Counted from the stretch's first letter, positions 42,191 through 55,532 are shown. The stretch is DNA of 64,000 nt from Rachicladosporium sp. CCFEE 5018 (GCA_002077045.2 KZ111144.1:1270857-1334856); one strand, 5' to 3'. The notes: generated from the letters alone by a model not told the origin. Numbers and translations: made by a program.

Positions 42191-43147
42191 ATGCCCGCTG
42201 CTCAGATAAACCAGCCCTCGAACCAGATTCGCCTGACTAATGTCTCACTGGTCCGCCTAAAGAAGGGAAAGAAGCGATTTGAAATCGCCTGCTACAAGAA
42301 TACTGTCCAGGTGTACCGTGCTGGTCATGAGACAGACCTCGACAACGTCCTTCAGATCCCGAACGTGTTTTTGAATGTCTCCAAAGGTCAGGTGGCGCCC
42401 AATGCCGAGATTGAGAAGGCATTTGGCAAGGGCTTTAAGAGGGACGAGGTTGTGATGGAGATCTTACAGAAGGGAGAGCTGCAAGTGGGTGAGAAGGAGA
42501 GGGCACAGGAACTCGAGCGAGTACATCGAGAGGTGCTCGAGATCGTTGCAGGACGACTGGTCGAGCCGAAGACGAAGCGGGTCTACACTACTGGCATGAT
42601 TGAGAAGGCGCTTGAGCAGTTGCAATCGCAAGGTGGGCATGCTGGGAGACATGCAGGTAAAGATGAAGGAAAGAGCAGAGAGCAGAGTGCCAACACTGGC
42701 AACAGCACGCCCAACGGAGATGCTGGGGAGACGGAAGCGAAAGAGTCAGCCAAGCCGAAGCCGATCTGGACGGGCGTCACGACCACGAAGTCAGCCAAAT
42801 CTCAAGCCTTGGACGCCATGCGAGCCCTCATATCACATCAGCCCATCCCTGTCGCCCGTGCACGGATGCGACTTCGTATCACTTGCGCGACTGCCATGTT
42901 GAAGCACGCCGTAAAGTCTGCACCTTCTGCGGATGGTGACGCGCCCGCCACCGGGACAGTCAAAGACAAAATCCTTTCGTTTGTTGAGCAGATCGAGACT
43001 CAAGATGTGGGCGGTGAGGAGTGGGAGTGCATTGGTTTCGTGGAGCCTGGCAACTATAAGTTGCTCGGAGAGTTCCTGGACGGGCAGACGAAGGGAAGGG
43101 CGCGGGCTGAGGTATTGGACACGGCTGTGACGCACGAGGCGGACTGA
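42191..43147 (+). CDS. SDO1: ribosome maturation protein SDO1 (SBDS orthologue)
   Basis: 318 residues, intronless. With the Elf1-type GTPase Efl1 it releases Tif6 from pre-60S subunits. The N-terminal FYSH domain contains RLKKGKKRFEIACYKNTVQV and 'I-P-N-V-F-L-N-V-S-K-G'. The central helical domain contains 'R-V-Y-T-T-G-M-I-E-K-A-L', and the ferredoxin-like C-terminal domain ends 'E-V-L-D-T-A-V-T-H-E-A-D'. Between the second and third parts is an insertion of roughly 45 residues, Gly/Ser/Lys-rich, common in filamentous fungi, followed by 'W-T-G-V-T-T-T-K-S-A-K-S-Q-A-L-D-A-M'. The start at 42191 (M-P-A-A-Q-I-N-Q-P-S-N-Q-I-R-L) matches the family; the frame is open for 18 more codons upstream but these are unlike SBDS. 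Confidence 0.95.
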   Translation: MPAAQINQPSNQIRLTNVSLVRLKKGKKRFEIACYKNTVQVYRAGHETDLDNVLQIPNVFLNVSKGQVAPNAEIEKAFGKGFKRDEVVMEILQKGELQVGEKERAQELERVHREVLEIVAGRLVEPKTKRVYTTGMIEKALEQLQSQGGHAGRHAGKDEGKSREQSANTGNSTPNGDAGETEAKESAKPKPIWTGVTTTKSAKSQALDAMRALISHQPIPVARARMRLRITCATAMLKHAVKSAPSADGDAPATGTVKDKILSFVEQIETQDVGGEEWECIGFVEPGNYKLLGEFLDGQTKGRARAEVLDTAVTHEAD

Positions 43148-45787
43148 GGAAGTGTTTACGCTCTAGAGATCGATGCAACGTGAGAGGATTGGTGAGGGGG
43201 GTGAAGGTGTGGCACGAATTGACTCGAATCCCAAATATTCCGAATGCAGAAGGACGACATGGGATCAGCTCGATGGCGGCAACGAGTGCATGTATTGGTG
43301 CGAAAAAATCTGCACTTCGATTCAGGACGTGAGACTAGAGATGTGAAGTCAAGTTAAAGGTGTTCGACGAGCGCGGCAAGGACGTACGGCGATGCGTATC
43401 GAAGGAAGGAACGGCCAAGATCAGTCATAGGAACCACTCCATCAGTCCTGAACGTGCACGGGAAGGATGTGGTGCATTCTCAATGCAGCTCTACTCAGTC
43501 TGTACGGGCAATGGCTTCCAAGTTGATTTGCCTACAACACTGCCAGCCGTTTCGAAGGACCCATGATAGACTGGAGCTGTAGCGCAAAGCAGGAGATCAT
43601 GGCTGGAAGACGGACGGCCGACACGACAACCTGAGCTTTGTTTATGCAGACGGCCAACCACCGGTAGCCCTACGATGCTACTACTAACAAGATGCCCTAG
43701 TTCAGTAACTATAGTCAGTCATGAACAAGGCGCCACAATAGACCAAGGAGGTGCGTCAGGTTCTGAAACAACTCGTTGTGGGTTTGGGAGGCTATCTATC
43801 TGCTTCCATTGCCACATATCTGCCACCAGTAACATCATGGGGACACGGAGCATCATGTAAGACGAACGCTTTCGAATCACCACCGCGCCGATAGCTAGAT
43901 CTCAGGGCTCAGGTAACACTCAAGAGGCCGACGGCTCCGTATAGTGTTTCAGAGTCCATGGGCTGGTATATGGGAGTCTTTGGCGGATGTTCTCACGCTT
44001 CGTGAGTATTTGTATGCTCTTTGTTCTCATCTTTCGCCTCCGGTGGGCGCCTGGAATGCTTTCACTTTCGAATATCGGCCAGAGCTCCGAGTATCAGGAC
44101 TGTGCGAAACATTCAACGGGAACGAGCAGGAGGAATTGAGCGTTGATCACTCCGGTATGGCGATCTGCCAGTCGATAGTGGTCCATTGCGGGTTCGATGG
44201 GTTGCTGTCATTCTAGGGCGAACGATAACAACTCACAGGTAATGCGGTCGTGACGAGCAGGCAGTCAAGCCCGGGCCACGACGAATGCTCTGGCATCACG
44301 GAAATGACGCATCAACTGGCAATTCTAATCGAACCCTGTCTGCTCTATGCACTCGCACCAGGACTACTGGACCGCATCACCGTGCGGGAATAAGACGGTC
44401 GCCTACACTTGCAAGTCTCTGCTCTCGATGCGCGACGAGGAGGTCGGTGGCGATGGATCACCGCTTTGCCAACTCGGTAGTAGGCGCTCTGTTGATGAAT
44501 GTACTCTCGGTCGGTCCTGCGGTCAGTCGAACCGCTTCAAGCGCCAAGTTCGTCTATGCACCCTCGACCGCTCGCCACAACTTAAGCCTCCTCCTCGAGC
44601 CGGAGTGTAAGCCGAGGGAAGTCTTTTCTGAACTCGTGAACTCGCCGAGCGCCTCGCATGGTAGCGCATCGAAGTGCGTAGAGCCGCAAGCGACGACCTC
44701 GCGGTCCTCATCAGAGCCTCCCGTCGTCGGCCACTTCGGTCTTATGCACCTCGCACCGAGATCATATTACAATCACAGTATCATCACCCTGTCTTGCGGC
44801 AAGCAAATGTCTTCACGACCACGTGCCTACACCAATTGACGGCCTATAGACGCCAGCACATAGCCCGACCCGCGCGTCCAGACTCATATCTCCACAGCAC
44901 CAGCCCCAAGTCGTACCTGATGACCCCCCGCAATCTGCCCTTCCCTATCCCCGCCTACCCCACGGCCCTCAAATCCGCCATTGGCCCAGTCGTGCGATCC
45001 CGTGGTCACGCAGCCAGCCGAGCAAGAAACTGTACAATCACCACTAGATGTCCACTAGCGGCCTGCAAGTAATATGTCCTGCAGTAGCCTGCACCCCGGA
45101 CTTCGCGCCCACAAACGTGCGAACGGGCGCTGTGGAGTGCATGCACCCATGCATAATGACCAGAGGTGCAGGGAGTCTAATGATCCAGACCAGGATTGAA
45201 TACCTCCGGCGCCACAAGCGGTACCTGATCCAGGAGCGATGGTACGATGGTACATGTCACTGATGTGGGCCGGGTAAAGTGGGGAGATGGAGACGTCAGG
45301 TGGTGGTTTGCATGCGGGTTATAGGAGTAATGCTGACGCTACTTTGCTGCTCAGTCAGGCGGCACGCCTGTGGACTTCTAGTATGGCGAAGTGCTATAGT
45401 GGATGACGGTGCTATTGCGACTTATGTGGTGTGGAGATTTGGGGGAAAGATGTGGGGTGATGCGTGCTCTTGCTTCGGCGGGTAAATTCTGCGGCGAAGT
45501 GGACGGACCTGCGTGATGTTAAGCGACACAAGCCAGCTTGGCGGACTCGGCGGGGTGACTACAATTCAGAGTCTGCACCAGTGCGTGACACTTTGGAAAC
45601 TGCAGTACGGTATCGCTAATGATCGCTTTTGTATGCTCATAGCTATATGTCCGGGTATACTATACGTTACACACCTGAAGCGTGGAAGCTCATCCCCCTG
45701 CATTGTATCGTCTGTACCTCCATCACACTGGCTTCTCGTGCTAGCGTTTGTCGTTTGCTCGGTCCCTTCGGCAGATACTGACCGTCC
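43148..45787. other. gene-poor stretch, no supported gene
   Basis: 2.6 kb between SDO1 and the convergent Zn2Cys6 factor. The longest frame (plus 44285-44839, 184 codons) overlaps several others and lacks a domain. No RNA gene or repeat recognised. Confidence 0.4.
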
Positions 45788-48437
45788 TCATGCACTCATG
45801 CCCTGCTCCTGTCCTCCCTGCGGCCAGTAGCCCCATGCCGGCTGATTAGGGTCGTTCCCCTGACCGCCAAGGAGGTTCCAGTCAAACTCCCCCATCGGAG
45901 GTCCTGCCATCGAGTCGTCTTGCAGCGTGGTCGAAGGGAAGGTGTCCCACATCATGTCGTCCCAGAAGCAGTTCATAGCCGCTTCACCATTGGGCGACAG
46001 GCCCCACATGCCGTTGTTGCCGTTCAGACCAGGGTGGTTGCTCAGAGGTGTGGGTGTATTGTCGAATTGCATCGGCGGTGGCATGCTGATGGTGAGACCT
46101 GGGCTGGCGAACGAGCGTGAGATGCTCGAATCCAATGAAGTCACTTGACTGGCCGGGCTGAAGCCTGCTTGTGAAAAGGTCTGAGTGCGTTGTAGCTGAG
46201 TGTTGTAGTCGTTGACGTGCTTGCTGGCTTCGTAAAGGCGTTCGACGACGTCTTTGCTCTTCTTCGCGGCGACCGACCATGGTCGCATGCGATCGAAGAA
46301 AGCCATGGCCTGTTCGATTTGAGCACGCCACTTATCTTCGTCTTCATCGTTGCCAGTTGGTGCCATGGTGCTGTCGTTGTTGGTCGGGCTGTCATACATT
46401 GAAGTGGCTGATAGACGTGCAAAGAGCGAGACAAGGGGCACCATGACAGCTTGGAACATCATCCAAACGGCGTTCCAGCCAGCAATGAGCTCTTGCGCAC
46501 AAGTGGCGTCGATGTCGGCGATGGACTGGCCGGCGATCAGGCGACAGCGTGCAACAGCTACCTTCTCCTCAGCCGTAAGCGAAGAGTATGGTGCTCGTCG
46601 CAATGTCGTCGCCAGTAGAGTCGGCCGGTGCATTAGCATACGGAGGTTTTGATACCGCCAATGCATGATCGCTCGAGGCGTCTTCAAGAAGTCAGGACAG
46701 TTGATCGCATCTCGCTCCGGCGGCTGAGCAAAGTCGAAGGGGTTTTGCATGCTGCTGGTGGCCGAAGACGGTGTGCGCATCCTCTTCGAATAGGAGTTTG
46801 AGCCACTGCGCTGCATACTGTTCTCATCTGCCACAGCGCGTAGGATGGGTGGCAAGTCGTCGTGCCACTTGACAAGCTCTGCATCCAAGCTGAACAGCTC
46901 GTTGAAGCGAAGCATGGTCTGCACGGCCAGCGTGTCCTGTATCCGAGTGGCCAGCTTGCAGAATGTGGTGTTGTGAATGATTGGCAATAGCTTTAGCGAT
47001 GCCATGTACTGTGCGTTGTTGAGTTGCTGTGGGACGCGAGGACTCTGTACCGATATACCAGGTCCAGTGCGCCCAAGTGATGGCCTCCCAGTGGTAGTGC
47101 TGCCCCAGGCGTCGAGGCAGAACAAGCTCCACCAGGTACGGCGCCGTATGTCAGCGGGAATCTCGGTGGTGCCGTCTTTGCCACTGATGGTACCAGGAGC
47201 CTGCGAGTGACCTTCGTTGTACTCACGGTGAAGTCCAAGTGCTGTGGCCATCCTCAGTGTTGCGCCCATTAGACAGTTTGCTTCGTTGGGTCGGTTGAGC
47301 CAATGTAGATAGTAGCCACTGAGTAGACCGAGTGCTTGTAGAACGAGTAGGTTACCGCTACCGAAGGTCTCAAGGTCAAGGTGACCCCGGGCTCGCTTGA
47401 AGTAAGAAATGTGATCCTCGCTTTCAGCCGTTCCGGAGGCGAGTGAGCCAAGAGCAAGAACCATGTTGAGTAATGCCAGCCATGCCGAGTCGCGTCGCTC
47501 ACCGTAAAGCCATGTGTGCCAGAATTGGTCCTCGTCTACCATCGGCATCAAGACGTGGATGTGAGCGAAGTAGGCATCGATCAGCTTATGACCGATATCT
47601 GGCGGCGGTGTGTAAGCAAGGTCGTTTTCGCGGGAGAGGTGATGGTGCTGATGTTGTTGTGGTGGCGGTGTATTTGCTCTACTGGGAAGAGCAGTCTCGA
47701 TGTAGGTCTGAGCAACGAATGGACGAGCGACCGGCGCCGTCTTGAAGATGACCTTGAGTGCCGCGTTGATCGAAGACACACCAACGTAGGATGATTGACG
47801 GTCCATTGACAGTGACAGGCCATTGACATCGTCCGAGATGCCTTGTAGCTTGACCTTGTGCCGGCGCTCGTCGTCGTCGAAAGCTGCCTCCTGCTCTGGC
47901 AGCTCTGCGAGGGCATCGAGACTGTGGCCACTCATGGATCCATGCGATTCCGAACTGTCGTGCATCGATTGTGGCATGGCATCGCCATTGCTTGACGGTG
48001 GCGTTGCTGGCGTGGGCGATGTGACGGCCAAGTTGATGAGCTCCTCTCGTGGTAGTGACACCAAGGCCTCAAAGTCTTTGCCAGGATACAGTCGAGATAG
48101 GATGGCATGGTACTGATCGACTTGGTTCTGAAGCTTGTCCACAAGTCTGTCGCTTATGATCAGCATGAGCACATCCAAGTCGATGGTACACAGGTACCTA
48201 CTTCCTCGAAGGGATCACCCGTTGCGTGGGTTTCGAATAAGCACACGCTTCAGGGTGTTGGTACCATTGGCATTGGCCACAAGGTTTCAGGCCATCACAT
48301 CGAATCTTCCGCCGTCTACACTCGACGCAGGCGTTGCTTGTGGAGATCCTTCGTGGACCACCTGGACGGCCCATCTTGCCAACGATCATGTCTTCAGCGT
48401 CCAGCGCAGGCGTGGCGGCCTGGAAGGTATGATACAT
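45788..48437 (-). CDS. Zn2Cys6 transcription factor with fungal-specific regulatory domain
   Basis: Two exons, complement of 45788-48146 and 48202-48437, with a 55-nt GT-AG intron in phase, giving 864 residues. Cys37, 40, 47, 53, 56 and 65 form the C6 cluster, in N-A-C-V-E-C-R-R-R-K-I-R-C-D-G. The intron lies just after it. A short linker and coiled-coil dimerisation segment (K-L-Q-N-Q-V-D-Q-Y-H) follow, and a central fungal-specific domain (about residues 270-600) contains 'R-M-A-T-A-L-G-L-H-R-E-Y' and 'R-R-R-T-W-W-S-L-F-C-L-D', as in the XlnR/Gal4-type middle homology region. The C-terminus is Met/Pro/Gly-rich. Such proteins bind DNA as dimers to CGG-type half-sites; the target pathway is unknown. 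ATG at 48437 is used. Confidence 0.88.
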
Positions 48438-51400
48438 TGTAGTCGTACTGAGCTATACCAGTCTGTATGGACTCGTCCAGCATAGGGTCAAGACAGGTCC
48501 TGCTGGATGCGAAGTAACAAACTCTCGCCCATCTACCTCGGGTCAGCGCGGCGTATGCCCAATACTATATAGCATCACATCGGCTGTAGAACCACAATGA
48601 GTTTCATGAGTCTGCCTTACGTTCATGCCCAGACCAATCTTGGCCCAAATGAGTAGCCACATCAATTTGGTCCTAACCATGCGTGGCACCAGGATATGCA
48701 GCAAGGCACATGGCGTGGTAAGTCATGGGTCACCCGGCGCCAACTTTCGACAGATCATTCCCACAGCAGCCACGGACGCAGGGCGGCAGGGCCTGAACCC
48801 CGCAAGTGGCCGCAACGACGTTTGCTGCAAGATCTATACCCCAGTTCTCCACCCCAGAATCGACGGCAAGGGTATATATTCGACAGGAACGGGATTCGCT
48901 CGCTAACGTGCGTGCAGATTTGACGCTTGACTCCCAGCGTGCATAAACATGCCACCGCAGCGGCCAAAGTCTCCACTACGGTTTCGCGCCGTCATCTTGG
49001 CCAGCTGCAGTGACATCGTTTCAGCACTAAGCGAAAGCCGTTACTGGCGCGTTATAGCAGGGGACGCGCACAATTTTGCAATATATATGATGTCCTGCAA
49101 TTCGCAAACGACTGAGGCCCGCGCGTCTAGTAGCGGATACCACACAGGCTGTAGTCGAAGCGTGTCAGGTGCTACATTCCACGCCTGTCTGCCACGAGGG
49201 CACGACAGATTTCTCCACACAAGCGTCGTCGAAGAAGTCGCTCCCTGGTCGCTGCAGGCATGCGGCACGGTTCTGCGCGCCGCACATCCTTCGTGGCTTG
49301 CACAGGGCTGACGTCGGGCTTGAAGCCAGTAGATCGTTCGAGCATGTACAGTACATGTCTACCTAGTACCTACTATACAGTAACTTTGCAACGACAACAT
49401 GCCACCCCGCCGCTGACGAGGCATAGAACGATGATGGAACACAGGTACTGCATGCAAAGTCTCCGAGCGTCCGGGGGCCATCCCATGACAGTCTGCACGA
49501 ATGATACACTCCAGCCGGGCATAGCCGCCGCGGCTTCACTGTGTCGACACAACGTCGCGCCACTGATGGCAGGCTATAGTCTCCACCGCGGCAGGCCAGC
49601 GTCGTCCAACGACTGCATTGAGAATGTGGCAACGCCCGCGGCCACATGACAAGTAAAGACGGCTTGATATTGAACTCTGCGACGGACTACATGCGTCCGA
49701 GGTAAGTTCGCGACTGCACGCGTACTCGTGCAGGCGTCCAGGCGTTCCATGGAAGCAAGCTATGCCGTAGTTGCATACTGTAATTTGAGCGTTGCCACAT
49801 CAGACCGTATCCAACGGTCAAGACAGGTGAGTATTGTCCAGGCGACATTGACTAAGCACGAGGACGATGAACCTAATCACTGGCGTGCTTCAGAGTCGTG
49901 GACAATAGCCTGAAGTGGAAAGTCTTGCATCGCTCTGACAAGTCGTGCATTGAGATCGCGCTCGTGGTGAATAGATACCATGCTATAGCTAGTTTGCAGT
50001 GATTTCGCAAGGGATGATGAGCAATTGCCGGACAATGACCCCCGTGGACTGCACCCTGTTTCGTTAGCATGGAGCGAGGCAAGATCATATCTTGCATGCA
50101 GGTCATATTGATCGCTTACTGAGCGAAGCGCCGTTGGTGGGGCTCCTTCTTGATCGCTGCATATTTCCGCAACTACACAGGATCGCGCGTGACGTGTATT
50201 GTGGGAATCAAGCCGTTGTAACAGCCTGCGAGAGTATGTGCAACCGCTTCGACGCTCTGAGAAGTACTTGAGTAGAGAGATTGGGTCGCCGCAAGAGCTC
50301 AAGCAGTCTAGTCGACAAATCGTCTCTTCACAACCCTGCCATGCCCAGTCCAGGTAGTGATCGAAGCCGACGATCAAGTACCGAAGTCAATCGGTAGCCT
50401 TGCTGCCCTGCGTAGCAGCGGCTCTTGCGACCTGCCTACGCGATCCCTCCCTTCTGGGATGCCTGTCCATGTTCGTCCGTGGAACCAGCGTCGCGGGCCT
50501 GCGGGTCCTCGGGTTTAGGCTGTCGAGTGCCCCGAGAACAAGATGAGTATGCTCAGGCGCCTACGTCGTTCGGTGGCGATTGGCTGCGGCTTTGACGGCG
50601 TATGGCCACGCATATACTGTGTCTGGTGATCCAATATGAGAACCGGTGATACTTCCGTAACTAGGCGCGAGCGTCGTGGCAGTGCTCTTGTAGCGAGGAG
50701 CATCTCCTTCGTCTAGCTGCAGCAGCGCTCTGGGTACGCGGGCTTGACGGGCCGTAGTATAATGGACGACACGCTCACGTCTAGGCGTTGTCTTAGTCGT
50801 CACCGTTGTACACCGCCTCAGGGTGCGTCGAGCGGCGTCGATGAGAGTCGCTAGAAGGCGCCTCGGCGAGCCACGTCAGTACTAGTGGAAGTGAATTAGT
50901 TCATGCGATCCCGTTTGGGCGTTGCTCGCAGCCTTCCGGAAAGTTGATCTGCAGTCTCGCTTGAAATATTTCTGCCGTCGAGAACGATGAGATACGCTGC
51001 GCTGCAGCAACGATAGACACGCAGAATTGTCGTGGAGAGAGATTGAAGAGATCACCACACTCACCGCAACTCGCTATCGCGCTCGCGTACGTACTACTCG
51101 TCGACGATGCTAGCTGTCGGCGCCATTGCCTGGATCAGAATCTATAGGCAACACCTTTAGGTTGAACGACATTGGACTCAGAAGGCTGGCTTTTACTCGC
51201 CACTTTTCCAACGTCCATGTACGGGTGAGACGTTCCTCGCAGTTTCGCGATTGTGGCAGTTGCACTGCAGCCACAGCTTCGTCAGAGCGCCTGCGGAAGA
51301 CTGGTTTCCTGGTCGCCGCACAGGATAATGCCTTTCGCAATTGTGTTCGCTCCAGAGGTTCTCAAGGAATGATTAGTCAGGACGACCAGCACGAACGAAA

Positions 51401-52714
51401 GCGTCGGACTCGCCTCCGTGACCTCAACTGTCGCTAATGAGACCACCTCTGGCTCCTCATTCCTATGATCGGACGAGTCGGGGATTCTAGGATGCCTTCC
51501 AAATGCTTGCCATTTCAATGATAGCACGTTGCAAGTAAACGTAACCCGAGACTTGCATCGCATCGGTCTGCCCGAGACTGCATCCTGCATCTGGCGTACC
51601 GGGCACAGAATCAACATTCGACGAGCCAGTGGTAGAGCTAGACTGAGCAGGCGTGCGAGCTGGCAGCCTTGTGGTCCGCTCTCCGAGATCATCAGGAGTG
51701 ATGTACCCACACAAACGCAGGATCCGAGGCGCAAACCCTTGAAGTCCAGATCGTGGTACGAGGCGAGTGAAACCGGGTAATGACAATCGCAGCCCAGATA
51801 GTGAAGCAGACCATCGCGTGGACGCTGTGTCGCGTATGTGCCGTCCGCGACCGGGCTTTCAGTGTGGCACAGCGTCTGCCACGCGCCGGTTCAATTGAAT
51901 AGTGTAACGTTCGGGCATTAACCATGCTGTGCCTCGATCTCGTCACATTGGTAGCATGACGGCCCAGTGTCGCACTCTCTGACACGTCCCAAACCTATGC
52001 TGCAAGCCAGCACAGGCACTGTGTGGACCCTGCCCGCCACGGCGCATCCATGTGGACTTTCCATCCATGGTTTTGGAACGTGCGATCGATGCGGTGCCAG
52101 GAACATGAAACAGTGATGCCATGCCAAGACGGCTAGAGTGGCTGAAGTCAAGATTGGGCTTTACTTACGTAAGCCAGATGTATCACCACTGTACGCCAAG
52201 TGTATACAAAGCACTGGCCGGAAGGCAGCATCTGCCACGTGACTGATGCCTGAGGATCAATACCTCCTCACGGATGGAAGACCCGGTTCATGATGGTACA
52301 TGTATCTTCGCTGGGGAGCCAGAGATGCAGACGTTCGTTGACCGGGCTACAATCATTCCAACTCGGAGTGTCATCTCGAGCCTTACATGTCGGTGAACGG
52401 CATCTGCCTTAGGATATGTACAGCACTCTTTCCGCAGTGCTTTGCTGAGCCATTCGCTCTTGTGATGCAACCGATCATTCCTCACGAACGACAACGAGCC
52501 CGCGGAGAATTCAGTATGGATACCTCCTAGTCAGAGATAGACTTAGCACATTGACAGTCTCGGGACTCTTTGGGATCTCACGGTCCTCATCATTCTCACG
52601 CAGCGAGGCTAGCTAAATCTACATCGATAGCATTTGTAGCAAGTTTCGCAAGAGGGAGCCACTCGTTCTCCCACCATCAGACACGCTTAGTCCCACCTTC
52701 CCAACTGACCCCAT
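48438..52714. other. 4.3-kb stretch without a supported gene, next to a tyrosine recombinase
   Basis: Many overlapping frames of 60-166 codons on both strands but no recognisable family, no exon chain and no tandem repeats seen by eye. It lies downstream of the recombinase gene in its direction of transcription, where a mobile element would carry its cargo. Confidence 0.35.
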
Positions 52715-55532
52715 CTATCGCGGCACCGCCAAGTACCCAGGACTCTCTGCATGCTCCCATACCTCCCTTGCTTTAGCTGTAGCTTCGGCGTCGCTGAATC
52801 CATGCGTGCGTGTTTTCAGATGGATGCGTAGATCACCCTGACTAACGAAGGCCTTGACCTTGCATCCTGGGACTGGACATCGCGCCATTCTCGGTAGCTG
52901 AACGCGTTTCTGCGGCTGCTGCATGTCGTTGGGTGCTTGTGTGCTCGGAGAGTGCGTGCTCGGAGGTGGATGTTGTTTTACTGTCAGATCATGCGCGCGC
53001 TTGGTAGGGATCATCCGAGACTGGCCACCGTGAACATGAGATTCTGCGTTGCCCGAGATCTCCCCGAGATCACTCTCTGCTGAGTCCAATTTCGACCCGG
53101 TCAAACTAGGCAGCGGCTGGAACACGGCGCCATCAGGGTCATCCTTGGCCGCGTTCGGATGCGCAAAAACGATCTTGGGAAATTTCGTGCTGCAGTTGTG
53201 CTTGACCTCAACCATGTACCGATCTTCGTTGGCGTAGCCGCAGCCTCTGGGACACTTGTACATCATGAAGCTAGGCTCATCCCTGCCAGCGCGGCGGTAC
53301 AAGGCGAGGTCTTGCACACTCTGGTTCTGGGCCGCCCTCTTGATGATGTTAAACCCGGTGAAGAACTCGACAATCTGGTCTCCAGGCATGTGCAATACCT
53401 CGTGATCTAAGCCGTCTGCTGGTGCGATGTCTGGCTCATCCGAATCCGCAGCAGCGAGATGAACCTGGGAAAGATCTGTTCGTGCAATGCTGGTTGTGAG
53501 GACTTGTTCGCAGATTGCGTCAATGTCCGGCACAGGCACATCGGTGAGTGGCATACCGCTTCCGATGTTGTTGCTCATCAGAAAGTCATTCGCGTCCTCT
53601 TCGCTCAGCGCAGCATTTGATTCGGACTCTTTCCAGTCTGTCGTTGCCTCTGAAGTTGCAGAAGCTGGGTCAGGTGCCGCCCAGCCCGTGGTGCTCCCAG
53701 TGAGTGTGTCGGTCGGTTTGGAGCCCTTCATTGCTGCTGCGAGCGCAAGGCTCGGTTCAGCGATATCAGGGCTCGGTCCAGTGCTTGACTGCAGTCCTTG
53801 AGCTAGACCAAGATGCTCTCGAGGCGACAGCCCGGCCAGTTGCGATTCTCGAAGGGTGCTGAGAGCGTTCCCGCGAGCAGCAGTGTAACTCCGCTTTTTG
53901 CTCCAGTCGGGATGAAGGGCCTTCTGCTCGGCGGCTGCGCGGCTCTCCAACCAGCGACGCTCCCGCCCTGAGTCCGCAGTGTAGGGCTGTGCAGCAATGG
54001 GAGTGCGCTTGGTCAGGCCCTCGGCGTAGCTGAGCAAGTCTGGTGTGTTCGCACCCGGCGGGGCAGTTAACAATTTCGATGCTCGGGCGTTCAGCATCCC
54101 CGTAACGGCAATGTTTGCGTAGTGATCAGTCAGACCATTGCGCTCGCTGATATTGTTGTGGCCCAGAGCGATTGATGCGGCATGTGATGTCCCGGCAGTC
54201 CACTCGTTGCCAACCGCGACCAAGTCTTCAGCTACACCGCGCCGTAGAGCATGTCCACCGAGGCGTTGCAGAGCTCCAGCTGCAAGTCCCATCTGAGTAA
54301 CGCGATCGCACAAATACATGCTAGTAGCGGGCTTAAGATCGGCACCGTCCCTCAGAATGTCGCGCTCTGTAAGATGGAGTAACAGTGGCTGTCGAGCTGC
54401 GGTAGGATTTACTACAATCCGTCGATCCCCACGAAGCGCTGCACGATCAAGAATCGACTGCAGCGAGCCCTGGAGTATCCCGCGGTGTTGATAGTGCACT
54501 AGAAGCCAGCACAGGGGGTCGAGAAGTGCATGTTTCGCCTGCAACGCAAGCATCTCATGGACCTTGGGCGGGCGTTTTTGATGCCTGTATCAAGTCGTCG
54601 TCAGTCCACAAGCTTCAATATTACATCAACGACGTGTACATACTTGTTCCCCTTGAACCACTTAATCGTGATGCTGCCTCGAACATCAGTCCAATCGGGA
54701 CTGAGCGTCTCACCAGCGACACATAGCACAATATCCTCGACCAGTACGCAGTTTGAGCCGAATCCAGGCTCCTTGGCGACAGATGCGACATCACCACAAC
54801 GAGCACCTGTCGAGCAGAGAATCGTGAAAATGAGAAGGTCGTGAACCAGACGGTCAGGTGAGCGCACACCTTGCTGGAGAGCTCCTGTCAGATAGCGGCG
54901 AAAGACAATGGCGGCACTTCGTAGAGGAAGGGAGCTGCGAAGTCGTTGGCCACGTTCAACACGGACTACACCCTCTTGGACTAGCCGACCGAACAAGTCA
55001 TGAACCAGTCTTCGGTCTGCGTCAGACAAGTTCCAACCGGGATATTTGATCGTGAACCTCGATAGGAGAGCGACAAAACCAGTCTGTATAGTTGATAGCA
55101 TGACAGGCTCGTGTTCCCCCGAGGCGTTGCGATCCTTACTCCGTAGCTGGGCAGCAAAAGTCCCGAGGACCAGGGTGAGGGTCTCTCCTGTGGGAGAATT
55201 GCTCGTGTCTCTGTGCACGTTGTCAGCGTGGTTTCCAACCCAGAACAGGTGGGAAAGGCTTACCTGCGAGCGTCGCCAGCCCCGTACGCCTTTACCATGA
55301 TCGACTCATAACGGCGCCACCAGAGCTCCACCTCGCGGTTCCAGCCTGCACTAGCTCCATTGTCGTTGAATCGCTTGAAAAACTTTGCGGTCGCTGTCTT
55401 GTTCTCGACCCGAGCCTCATGGAGCACGTTCTCAGTCATCCACTGATTGCGAGCTGCGAACTTGGTGCGAGCTGCTTCATCCTGAGCGTCGAGTTCGGCA
55501 TGATCGACAGCGTCACTCGAATTGAACGCCAT
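52715..55532 (-). CDS. tyrosine recombinase-like protein with C-terminal C2H2 zinc finger (Crypton/DUF3435-captain type)
   Basis: Exon 1 (55532-55264) and exon 2 (from 55210) join in phase over a 53-nt GT-AG intron. A second intron of 40-62 nt lies near 54630-54560, but its phase is not resolved with canonical sites. The catalytic residues of the tyrosine recombinase fold are in order: Arg in 'S-T-G-A-R-C-G-D-V' (about 54800), H-x-x-R in 'G-G-H-A-L-R-R-G' (54253 and 54244), 'A-L-G-H-N-N' (His at 54160) and the nucleophile Tyr in 'L-T-D-H-Y-A-N' (54121). The long C-terminal part is acidic and low complexity, then has a C-x3-C/H-x-C-like patch (near 53200) and a C2H2 finger, C-x4-C-x13-H-x5-H (52800-52880). 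Crypton and Starship-captain recombinases share this catalytic pattern and integrate circular or linear elements. Family placement is inference; the protein could be domesticated. Confidence 0.65.

Noticed and set aside
44285..44839. 184-codon plus-strand frame
   Set aside because: Low-complexity, overlaps other frames, no conserved feature.
48438..52714. AT-rich RIP-mutated transposon in the gene-free stretch
   Set aside because: Base composition looks close to the window average by eye; no C-to-T skew obvious, though a computed RIP index is needed.
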